Assembly: GCA_964592645.1 (NCBI GenBank)
Contig: CAZQFV010000028.1
Span: forward strand, 1-40,445
DNA from: CAZQFV01 sp964592645
GTDB lineage: Bacteria > Chloroflexota > Chloroflexia > DTKN01
Reading direction: 5' to 3'
Length of the DNA stretch: 40,445 bases
Shown here piece after piece: positions 33,871 through 40,445 of the stretch; position 1 is the first letter of the stretch; each line of letters begins with the position of its first letter. The position numbers were made by a program, and so were the translations under genes. The notes under the pieces are model-generated. The model was not told where the DNA came from. It searched no databases and saw only the letters and a program-made list of their open reading frames with translations.

Positions 33871-36800
33871 GGTACAGCCGGCCGGCCGCCTCGATCTCCC
33901 GATTGATGGGCACCTGCTCCAGGAAGGACCGCCGCCGGGCAGGGTCGGCGATGCGGCCGGCCTGGTCCTGGACCAGTCGGTGGGCCTGGGCCAGGGCATA
34001 TCCGGCCCTAGCCGCTTCCCCTCCCATCTGCCAGATGCGGTAGGCCGCCCACCAGACCTCTTGTTCCGGGGAGTCGCCGCCATAGCCCTCGGACTCGATC
34101 TGCGCCAGGACGGCCTGTAGGCAGTCCTGGGCCTGGGTCTGCTCCCCGGCCGTCGCCAGGGCCAGCCCCAGCCAGGCGTTCGTCACCAGGGCGTTGCCCG
34201 CCTCTCCGATCTCCCGACGCAGGGCCAGCGCACGTCGGAAGGTGCGTGCCGCCTCGCGGGGCCGGCCGGCCTGCAGTTCGAGCAGCCCCAGGTTGTGCAG
34301 CGCGTCGGATTCTCCTCGGCGGTGTCCGATCTGGCGGAACCGGCGCAGTGAGACCCGCAGGTTTAGGCGAGCTTCGGCATAGTCAGACCCCTGGATATAC
34401 ACCTTGCCCAGGCTGCAGTGGCTGGTGGCTTCCCCCTCAGAGTCCTCCAATCGCCGGGCCAACTCCAGGGCGCGCCGATGGTATCCCAAGGCCGAATCCA
34501 GGTCTCCCAGGGCCGCTGCTGTGGCGCCCAGGTTTTCCAGGTCGATCTCGAGTGTGTGCAGATCGCCGACTTCCTGGAGGATCGCGGCCGCTCGCTCGCC
34601 GTAGGCGCGGGCCTGCTCGTACTCGCCGCGCGGGCCGAGGATCAGGCCCACATTGAGCAGCAACTGGCCCTCGCGTCGGCGGTCGGCAACCTGACCGGCA
34701 ATCTCCAGAGCCTGCTCATAGAAGCTCCGCGCCTCGTCGAGGCTGCCGCGGTAACGACTGAGAAGACCCAGATTGTTCAGACAGGTCAATTCCCCTTCGC
34801 GCATGCCCAGCGCCTGGTAGCCCCGCAGGGCCCGCTGAAAGGCCTCCTGGGCCTCCGGATAAGCTCCGAGGCTGGCGTGCAGCACGCCGAGCGTCTTGCC
34901 GGCCTCGGCCTCGCCCGGCAGGTCGCCGGCGCGCCAGGCCAACGCCTGCGCTTCCCGGCCTATCCGCAGGCCCTCTTCGAAGGCCCCGGTATCCGCCGCC
35001 CTCCGGGCGCGGCGGTTCAGCACCTCCACCTGCCGGCGGGCATCCGCCAATTCTGCCGCCAGCCGGCCCATCTCCAAGAGGTCCGCCTCCTGGGCCTCGC
35101 GGTCCCCCAGCAGGTCATGGATGCGCTCGCGGCCGGCCAGGAGGTCGTAGCGCAGGGCGGACTCCCCCGGCGACAGCCGCTCCAGGGCCTGGCTGTAGTA
35201 GCCCAGGGCCACCTCGTTGGCGTACTCGCGCCGCGCCTTTTCCGCGGCCCGCTGCAGGTAGTGGATCGCCTTCCCGCGCTCCGCGCTGCGGGCATAGTGG
35301 TAGGCCAGCAGGTCCAGCACCCGCGGCAGGTCGGCGGCATGCCGGCGTTCCAGCGCCGCCCCGATCTCCCCGTGCAGCGTCCGGCGCTGGGCAAAGAGCA
35401 ACGTCCCGTAGGTCACCTCGTGCAGGATGGGGTGTTGGAAGGCGTAGCGCCACTCGGGCGCCCCCTGCTCCAACAGGAGGAAGGCCGCCTCTCCCAGTCG
35501 TTCCAACTGGCGGGACAGGACGGCCTCGCCGGGCTGGGCGGGGTGGACCTCCCGCAGGAGCGGGCGCCCGAAGGTGCGGCCGATGACAGAGGCGACCTTG
35601 AGCGTCAGGTGCTCCTCCTCGGGGAGGCGGTCCAGGCGGGCCTGGACGACGCCCTCGATGGTATCGGGCAGGGCGAGGGTCCGCCAGTCGCCGCCGAGCT
35701 CGACGGTATGATCCTGGCGGCGCAGGCAGCCGGCCTCCAGCAGGGCGCGGAGGAGCTCCTCGATGAAGAAAGGGTTGCCCTGGGCCTTTTGCTGGAGGAG
35801 GCGTTCGAGCTCCGGCGGGAGAGCGGCGGCAGAGAGCCGCTGCCGGGCCAGCTCCAGGGCGTACTGCGGTTCCAAGGGGTCCAGGGAGATGCTCATCTGG
35901 CCGGGGAGGGACTGCAGCGCCTCCGGCTCGCGCGTCGCCGGACGCTGGACGAGCACCAGGAGGAGGGGCAGGTCGGCCAGGCCGCGGCCGATGTGCGCGG
36001 CGAGCTGCAGGGAGAGCTCGTCGGCCCAGTAGGCGTCTTCCAGGACGACGACGGCCGGCCTGTCCGCAGCCAGGCGGCGCACGAGGGCCTCCAGGAGCTG
36101 GAAGGTGTTGTCGCGGCGCAGTTCGCCCTCCAGGGAACGGGTCAGCGGGGTATCGGCGATCTCCAGCCCCATGGCCTCGGCGAGCAGGGGGAAGCGGGCG
36201 CGCCAGTACCCCGGCGCGCCGGGCGGGTCGGGGAGTTCCTCGACTGCGGCGGACAGGCGGGCTTTCCGCTCGTCCGGCCCCAGGGCCGGGTGCAGATGGT
36301 GGATCTCCTCCAGGATGAGCCGCCAGGGCAGGTAGGGGATATGTTGGCCGTAGGAGAGGCAACTGCCGAGGAGGGCGGACCAGCCGCGGCCCTGGGCCTG
36401 GCGCAGCAGGTGCCGCACCAGGGCCGATTTGCCGACGCCGGCCTCCCCCCGGATAAGCAAGACCTGGCCCCGGCCGGCCGGCACGACGTCGAGCAGCGCG
36501 GCCATCGCCTGCTGCTCCGGGAGGCGTCCGACCAGGCGCTGTACAGATTCGCTCGGCGGATGGCCCGGCTCCCCCACCGCGGGCTCCAAGGCCGGGACGG
36601 GCTCCTCCTTGCCCTTGACGGCGACGCGGCCCCGGGAGTGGAAAGCATAGCGGCCGCCGGCGGCACGCTGCACCGCGCGGCTGACCAGGATCTGCCACTC
36701 GGCGGCGGCCTGCATCAGCCGGGCGCTGACATTGACCTCGTCGCCCATCACCGTGTAGGTGCAGCGCTCCGGCGAGCCCAGGATGCCGGCGTAGGCCCGT

Positions 36801-37891
36801 CCCACGCTCAGGCCGATGCGCTGGGCGGTGATAAAGGGCAGCGCCCGGACCGCCTCCTGGAACTGGCGGGCGAACCCCACGGCCCGCTGGGGGTCGTCCT
36901 CGTGGGCCAGGGGGGCGCCGAAGACGATGTACAGCAGGCTGCCCTTGTCGCCGCAGGAGGCGAGCACGAGGTACCCTTCGTAGGGCGCCAGGTGCTCCTG
37001 GGCCAGGGCGACATACTGCTGGAGCTTGGTGCCGGCCGCGGGGTCGTTGTCATAGTCAAGGCCGGCGAACTGCACAAACATCGGGGTGACCAGGCGCAGC
37101 TCGGCGGCAAAGGCGCCGCGGCCGGCGCGGAGGCGGGCGTAGAGGGGCTCGGCCAGCCAGGGGCGGAGGCGACGGGCGCTCAGGGGGGGCGGGAGCGCCC
37201 GCTGCCCCTGGGGGGGCGGGCCGGCCCAGTCCACGAGCCGGGCATAGCCTCCTGGAAGGAGCTGCCGGACGGCCTCGGGGAGGACGGCGGCGGTGGCGGC
37301 GTCGACGACGACCTGGCCCGTGGCGGCGAGCTGTTGGGCCTCGGCCATGCGGTCGATGGTGGCGCCGGCGAGGACCTCGCCACGCCCATAGGGAAAACGG
37401 CCGACACAGAAACGGCGGACCGGCCCGGTGGCCAAGCCGATGTGCATAGCCAGGGAGGCCGGGCCGGCCGCCGTCTCCGCCGGAAAGTCGGCGACCCGGC
37501 GCTGCATGGCCAGGGCGCAGGCGGCGGCGGACCTCGCCCCCACCGCCTGCCCGGTAGCAGAGGTGAGGCCGGAATCCGGGAACCAGCAGGCCAGAGCGTC
37601 GCCGCCGAGAGCGATGATGCTGCCGCCGTGGCGATGGACGTCGGCGATCAGCGGGGTAAAGAGGCCGTTCAACAGGCGGGTGAGCTCCTCCGCGCCGCGC
37701 TGCGGCCCCAATGAGTTGGCCAAGCGCTCCATCAGGGGCGTGAACCCGCTCAGGTCGGCAAAGAGGACAGTGCCATAGTCGCGCTCCGGCAGGTCACGCC
37801 GCTGGGCCAGGGCCCAGCGGCGGTCCAGCGGCAGGTGGGCATCCAGGGGAAAGGGAAGGGAAGCTGGCGAGCGCTCGGCTGACGGGACCAT
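33851..37891 (-). CDS. Tandem class III cyclase-AAA ATPase-TPR protein (soluble adenylyl cyclase-like)
   Basis: 1346 residues, cytoplasmic. Two class III nucleotide cyclase domains (about 38-200 and 262-405) are followed by a P-loop ATPase (Walker A GEAGVGKS, K488; Walker B VVVLEDAYWAD) and a long TPR region (about 850-1330). The first cyclase domain has both metal aspartates, D46 (FADLSGFT) and D98 (GGDAL), but lacks the transition-state Asn/Arg. The second lacks the first aspartate (MFVQFAG) but has N387 and R391 (GDEVNVSARL). So one composite active site is expected, as in mammalian soluble adenylyl cyclase, which has the same domain order. The purine-selecting Lys appears to be Ala (A94), so ATP use is uncertain. 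GGAGAG precedes the ATG, and a promoter lies upstream. Confidence 0.92.
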   Translation of the reverse strand: MVPSAERSPASLPFPLDAHLPLDRRWALAQRRDLPERDYGTVLFADLSGFTPLMERLANSLGPQRGAEELTRLLNGLFTPLIADVHRHGGSIIALGGDALACWFPDSGLTSATGQAVGARSAAACALAMQRRVADFPAETAAGPASLAMHIGLATGPVRRFCVGRFPYGRGEVLAGATIDRMAEAQQLAATGQVVVDAATAAVLPEAVRQLLPGGYARLVDWAGPPPQGQRALPPPLSARRLRPWLAEPLYARLRAGRGAFAAELRLVTPMFVQFAGLDYDNDPAAGTKLQQYVALAQEHLAPYEGYLVLASCGDKGSLLYIVFGAPLAHEDDPQRAVGFARQFQEAVRALPFITAQRIGLSVGRAYAGILGSPERCTYTVMGDEVNVSARLMQAAAEWQILVSRAVQRAAGGRYAFHSRGRVAVKGKEEPVPALEPAVGEPGHPPSESVQRLVGRLPEQQAMAALLDVVPAGRGQVLLIRGEAGVGKSALVRHLLRQAQGRGWSALLGSCLSYGQHIPYLPWRLILEEIHHLHPALGPDERKARLSAAVEELPDPPGAPGYWRARFPLLAEAMGLEIADTPLTRSLEGELRRDNTFQLLEALVRRLAADRPAVVVLEDAYWADELSLQLAAHIGRGLADLPLLLVLVQRPATREPEALQSLPGQMSISLDPLEPQYALELARQRLSAAALPPELERLLQQKAQGNPFFIEELLRALLEAGCLRRQDHTVELGGDWRTLALPDTIEGVVQARLDRLPEEEHLTLKVASVIGRTFGRPLLREVHPAQPGEAVLSRQLERLGEAAFLLLEQGAPEWRYAFQHPILHEVTYGTLLFAQRRTLHGEIGAALERRHAADLPRVLDLLAYHYARSAERGKAIHYLQRAAEKARREYANEVALGYYSQALERLSPGESALRYDLLAGRERIHDLLGDREAQEADLLEMGRLAAELADARRQVEVLNRRARRAADTGAFEEGLRIGREAQALAWRAGDLPGEAEAGKTLGVLHASLGAYPEAQEAFQRALRGYQALGMREGELTCLNNLGLLSRYRGSLDEARSFYEQALEIAGQVADRRREGQLLLNVGLILGPRGEYEQARAYGERAAAILQEVGDLHTLEIDLENLGATAAALGDLDSALGYHRRALELARRLEDSEGEATSHCSLGKVYIQGSDYAEARLNLRVSLRRFRQIGHRRGESDALHNLGLLELQAGRPREAARTFRRALALRREIGEAGNALVTNAWLGLALATAGEQTQAQDCLQAVLAQIESEGYGGDSPEQEVWWAAYRIWQMGGEAARAGYALAQAHRLVQDQAGRIADPARRRSFLEQVPINREIEAAGRLYLSAPLP

Positions 37892-37926
37892 TGATCTCTC
37901 CAGGTGCCGATCCGGGCACGGGGACT

Positions 37927-37955
37927 ATTATACCCCAAAAGACCATTCTTTCCAA
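37927..37955 (-). promoter_or_regulatory. Promoter of the cyclase gene
   Basis: On the minus strand TTGGAA (plus 37950-37955), a 17-bp spacer and TATAAT (plus 37927-37932). It is back to back with the antiporter promoter, whose -35 lies 11 bp away. Confidence 0.72.
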
Positions 37956-37966
37956 CAAGCTTTTTG

Positions 37967-37995
37967 TTGCCTCATGGCGCCCTCTGTGCTACAAT
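37967..37995 (+). promoter_or_regulatory. Promoter of the antiporter/PII-like operon
   Basis: TTGCCT at 37967-37972, a 17-bp spacer and TACAAT at 37990-37995 preceded by TGC. The short leader holds a hairpin TCCGACG-tctt-CGTCGGA at about 38000-38017 just before the ribosome site. Confidence 0.75.
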
Positions 37996-38031
37996 GGCGT
38001 CCGACGTCTTCGTCGGAGAAAGGACAATTCA

Positions 38032-39315
38032 ATGTCGCCGCTGCTCCAGCTTCTGCTCCTGCTTGCCGTCATCGTCCTGTTAGCCAAGCTAGCCGGGTGG
38101 CTCGCCTCCCGCCTGCGGCAGCCGTCCGTCCTGGGGGAGATCCTGGTGGGCCTGCTGCTGGGCCCCAGCCTGCTCAACCTGCTGCACTGGCCGGCCTTCG
38201 ACGAAACGGTGGCAGAGACGATCCACCTGCTGGCGGAGATCGGCGTCATCGTCCTGATGCTCATCGCCGGCCTGGAGGTGGACCTGCGCGAGCTGCGCCG
38301 GGCCGGGTGGAGCGCCCTGCTGGCGGGCCTGCTGGGGGTGGTCCTGCCGCTGGCCGGCGGGTGGGGGCTGGCCTGGCTGTTCGGCTACGACTCGGCATCG
38401 GCCTTTGCCGTGGGGGTTCTGCTGACGGCCACGAGCGTCAGCATCTCCGCCCAGACGATGCTCGAGCTGGGCGTGCTGCGCAGCCCGGAGGGGATCGCCC
38501 TGCTCGGCGCGGCGGTCGTCGACGACATCGTGGTCATCCTGATCCTCTCGGGCGAAATGGCCTTTCGCAGCGGGCAGGCGGGGATCGGCGGGTTGCTGCT
38601 GATCTTCGTCCGGATGGCCCTCTTCCTGGGGTTGGGAGGCTTTCTCTGCCTGTGGGGCCTGCCCCGGCTGATGCGCCGCGTGGAGCGCTGGCCGGTGAGC
38701 GCGGTCGTGCCCACCGTGGTCCTGATAGTCACCTTCCTGGTGGCCTGGGCGGCCGAGTTCCTGGGCGGCGTCGCGGCGATCACCGGGGCCTTCCTGGTGG
38801 GGCTGGGGCTGCGCCGCAGCGCGCTGCAGCGCACGATCGTCGAGGCCATGCACACCATGGGCTATGCCCTCTTCGTGCCGCTCTTCTTTGTCAGCGTGGG
38901 GCTGCAGGCCAACGTGCGGGCCCTGGATGGACGGATGGTCCTCTTCGCCGTCCTGCTCATCGCCGTAGCCATCGTCACCAAGGTGCTGGGCAGCGGCCTG
39001 GGGGCGCTGCTGGGAGGGTTTCGGCCGGCCGCGGCGCTGCGCACCGCCCTGGGGATGATCTCGCGCGGGGAGGTCGGCCTGATCGTGGCCACGGTCGAGA
39101 TCCGCGAGGGCTGGATCAGCGAGCAGCTCTTTGCCGTGGTGATGCTCATCGTGCTGGCAACTACGATCCTGACGCCGCCGCTGCTGAAAGTGTCGTTCCG
39201 CCAGGAGCGGCGCGTGCCGCCTGCGCCGCCGGCCGGCCCCGGCCGGCCCGAGAGAGAGACCCCGGCGAGCGATCGGTTGGCCCGTGAACTCGCACCGCGA
39301 TGCAAGGAGGCATAA
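38032..39315 (+). CDS. CPA2-family cation/proton antiporter
   Basis: 427 residues with about twelve membrane helices. The family exchanges Na+ or K+ for protons across the cytoplasmic membrane. The N-terminal helices (SVLGEILVGLLLGPSLLNLL) and the helix with the paired aspartates (ALLGAAVVDDIVVILIL) are diagnostic, and the core region GAFLVGLGLRRS and the late ISRGEVGLIVATVEI match Kef/NhaS3-type proteins. Two adjacent Asp residues usually mean electrogenic exchange. There is no C-terminal TrkA-N domain, only a short polar tail, so control may come from the next gene, a PII-like protein whose ATG overlaps this stop by one base (TAATG). AAAGGA precedes the ATG at 38032; longer in-frame starts lie upstream of the transcription start. 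Confidence 0.92.
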   Translation: MSPLLQLLLLLAVIVLLAKLAGWLASRLRQPSVLGEILVGLLLGPSLLNLLHWPAFDETVAETIHLLAEIGVIVLMLIAGLEVDLRELRRAGWSALLAGLLGVVLPLAGGWGLAWLFGYDSASAFAVGVLLTATSVSISAQTMLELGVLRSPEGIALLGAAVVDDIVVILILSGEMAFRSGQAGIGGLLLIFVRMALFLGLGGFLCLWGLPRLMRRVERWPVSAVVPTVVLIVTFLVAWAAEFLGGVAAITGAFLVGLGLRRSALQRTIVEAMHTMGYALFVPLFFVSVGLQANVRALDGRMVLFAVLLIAVAIVTKVLGSGLGALLGGFRPAAALRTALGMISRGEVGLIVATVEIREGWISEQLFAVVMLIVLATTILTPPLLKVSFRQERRVPPAPPAGPGRPERETPASDRLARELAPRCKEA

Positions 39316-39665
39316 TGGCGCCAGTCGCTGTATTCCTGGTCGTACAGAACCTGGAACGGCTGTCCGAGCTGCTGGAAGCCTGGGGCGCAGCCGACATCCC
39401 GGGGGCCACGGTCTTGGAGAGCGCCGGCCTGCACTGCCTGCGCGGCGGCTACCGCGATGATCTGCCGCTGATCCCTTCGCTGGACTCGATCCTGCGCAGT
39501 GATTTCGAGTCCAACCGCACCCTTTTTGCCATCGTCGACGAGCAGGATGTGGACCGGCTCGTCGAGGTGACGGAAAAGGTCCTCGGCCAGCTGGACGCGC
39601 CCAACACCGGCATCCTGTTTGTCCTGCCGGTGCGGCGCGTGGTGGGGCTGGTGAAGTGGCAGTAG
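39315..39665 (+). CDS. PII-like signalling protein
   Basis: 116 residues. PII proteins are small ferredoxin-like trimers that bind nucleotides and control transporters or enzymes. The pattern is weak but typical: an opening strand (VAVFLVVQNLERLSELLEAW), GATVLES, then TLFAIVDEQDVDRLVEVTEKVL and the closing GILFVLPVRRVVGL, which equals the C-terminal FVLPVERV strand of PII. The long T-loop of GlnB is not obvious. AAGGAGG sits before the ATG, which shares a base with the antiporter stop, so the pair is translationally coupled. A role in gating the antiporter is inference from this arrangement. Confidence 0.72.
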   Translation: MAPVAVFLVVQNLERLSELLEAWGAADIPGATVLESAGLHCLRGGYRDDLPLIPSLDSILRSDFESNRTLFAIVDEQDVDRLVEVTEKVLGQLDAPNTGILFVLPVRRVVGLVKWQ

Positions 39666-39670
39666 CCCCG

Positions 39671-39958
39671 CTACAGGATATATCCCCGCCGGGCCGCGAT
39701 CTCCTCCTTGGTCTTCCGAAAGAGGATATCCCGCTCTGTCCCCACGATCTGCCGCTTGTAGGTGGCCAGGATGCGCTCGGCCTCGGCGTCGATCTCTTCC
39801 TCGATGCGCAGGTCGGCGACGATCAGATCGCGGATGGCGGCGACGAGCGCCGCCCGGCCGGCCTTTCCCGGCTGCCGCAGGGCGATGGCCCCCTTCTCCA
39901 CCAGGGAATCCACGATCCGTTCCCCCAGGCGCCCGATCTTGTCCGGTGAGAGGCGCAT
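39671..39958 (-). CDS. DUF507 family protein (copy 1)
   Basis: 95 residues. DUF507 proteins are short, charged, mostly helical and of unknown function. The family pattern shows in MRLSPDKIGRLGERIVDSL, RIEEEIDAEAERIL and the end RRGYIL. The ATG at 39958 is chosen over the one at 39964 because AGGAGG lies six bases before it and directly abuts the earlier one. It is the second of two related genes in tandem, about 60 bp apart, convergent with the PII-like gene by 5 bp. Confidence 0.88.
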   Translation of the reverse strand: MRLSPDKIGRLGERIVDSLVEKGAIALRQPGKAGRAALVAAIRDLIVADLRIEEEIDAEAERILATYKRQIVGTERDILFRKTKEEIAARRGYIL

Positions 39959-40020
39959 CTTCATCCTCCTGATCCCCGGGACGTCCGCCCGGTGTCGGGA
40001 CGGCCCGCCGATTGCCGATG

Positions 40021-40302
40021 CTACAGGATGAGCCCCCGCTCGCGCACCAGCTTGGCCTTGATGCGCGTAAAGAGGGTGTTGTAGCTCATGCGTCCCAGGC
40101 GGATCTCGCGATCGTACTGCTTCAACAGCTCGCGGACCTCGTCGTCCAGCCGGTCCTCGACCGTCAGCTCCTCCAGCATGGCCTGGCGGATCAGAGCCTG
40201 CAGGCGGTTGGCGTCGGAGTGGATATCGAGATCGTCGCGCTCCTGTAGCAGGGCCGCAACCTGGCCGGCCAGCCAGTCCAGCTTGGGTTCCGATAGTCGC
40301 AT
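40021..40302 (-). CDS. DUF507 family protein (copy 2)
   Basis: 93 residues, related to the neighbouring gene: MRLSEPKLDWLAGQVAALL, RLDDEVRELLKQYDREI and the end RERGLIL correspond position by position. GGAGAAG precedes the ATG at 40302. Its promoter (TTGCCA, 17 bp, TACAAT) lies just upstream. Two adjacent DUF507 copies suggest a hetero-oligomer, but nothing in the sequence names a function. Confidence 0.88.
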   Translation of the reverse strand: MRLSEPKLDWLAGQVAALLQERDDLDIHSDANRLQALIRQAMLEELTVEDRLDDEVRELLKQYDREIRLGRMSYNTLFTRIKAKLVRERGLIL

Positions 40303-40344
40303 GGTCTTCTCCGTGGCGTGCTCTTCGATCATCCGCCGGGGAGC

Positions 40345-40373
40345 ATTGTACCCCATCCGGCGGCGATTGGCAA
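40345..40373 (-). promoter_or_regulatory. Promoter of the DUF507 pair
   Basis: On the minus strand TTGCCA (plus 40368-40373), a 17-bp spacer and TACAAT (plus 40345-40350). The leader to the first DUF507 start is about 35 nt. Confidence 0.75.
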
Positions 40374-40445
40374 ACAGGCTTGACAAGCAGCAGGGCTTTT
40401 ACAAAGTCATGTAGTTAGCCCCATACTGCGAAACGCCTGGAGCGG

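Noticed and set aside
34418..37714. 1098-codon open frame opposite the cyclase gene
   Set aside because: Antisense to clear cyclase, AAA and TPR motifs, Gln/Gly/Arg-rich without any family pattern.
40380..40410. Plus-strand promoter from TTGACA near the right edge
   Set aside because: No -10 hexamer at 16-18 bp; the nearest TACAAA is only 14 bp away, and no gene follows in the window.

Overview
The window is very GC-rich, densely coded bacterial chromosome with no plasmid, phage or transposase genes. The gene mix suggests a Chloroflexota bacterium, perhaps Anaerolineae-like. It includes large secreted PKD, beta-propeller and protease proteins ending in an (I/V)YLPL tail, Thr/Pro-rich lipoproteins, a cyclase-ATPase-TPR regulator, MurT, and paired DUF507 genes. 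This assignment is inference from gene content; there is no rRNA or tRNA here to confirm it. Ten sigma70-type promoters can be read by eye, all with a 17-bp spacer and several with a TGn extension.

Layout. 1-5764 (+): a perfect hairpin, a small cupin, a coiled-coil/roadblock protein, a DUF503 protein, MurT (without its usual partner GatD) and a hybrid histidine kinase. 5807-6501 (+): ComEA-like DNA-uptake protein on its own promoter. 6512-11489 (-): an operon of class V aminotransferase, GlcD-type FAD dehydrogenase, a four-cluster ferredoxin and a tungsten aldehyde oxidoreductase, ending at a terminator. 11554-14090 (+), fired from a back-to-back divergent promoter: an Ldh2/malate-type dehydrogenase and a LarA-type nickel racemase. 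Together the two arms look like a module for interconverting and oxidising 2-hydroxy acids, 2-oxo acids and glyoxylate. A GT-C glycosyltransferase follows, then a methyltransferase gene broken by three frameshifts.

16580-24247 (-): a 2486-residue secreted subtilase with its own promoter and terminator. 24248-24810 is non-coding. 24811-28216 (+): LamG lipoprotein, histidine phosphatase (its start lies in a 14-bp minisatellite), alpha/beta esterase and DppA-type D-aminopeptidase. 28276-33624 (+): a membrane protein with five OB-folds, a lipoprotein with two more, and a secreted seven-repeat propeller with PKD and YLPL tail, followed by a decayed copy of that tail. 33851-37955 (-): a tandem-cyclase/AAA/TPR protein built like soluble adenylyl cyclase. 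37967-39665 (+): a CPA2 cation/proton antiporter overlapping a PII-like gene. 39671-40373 (-): two DUF507 genes.

The strongest leads are the cell-surface OB-fold array, the shared YLPL tail, the split-active-site cyclase, the antiporter/PII-like pair, and the frameshifted methyltransferase in which all three breaks are repaired by one extra G or C in a homopolymer.
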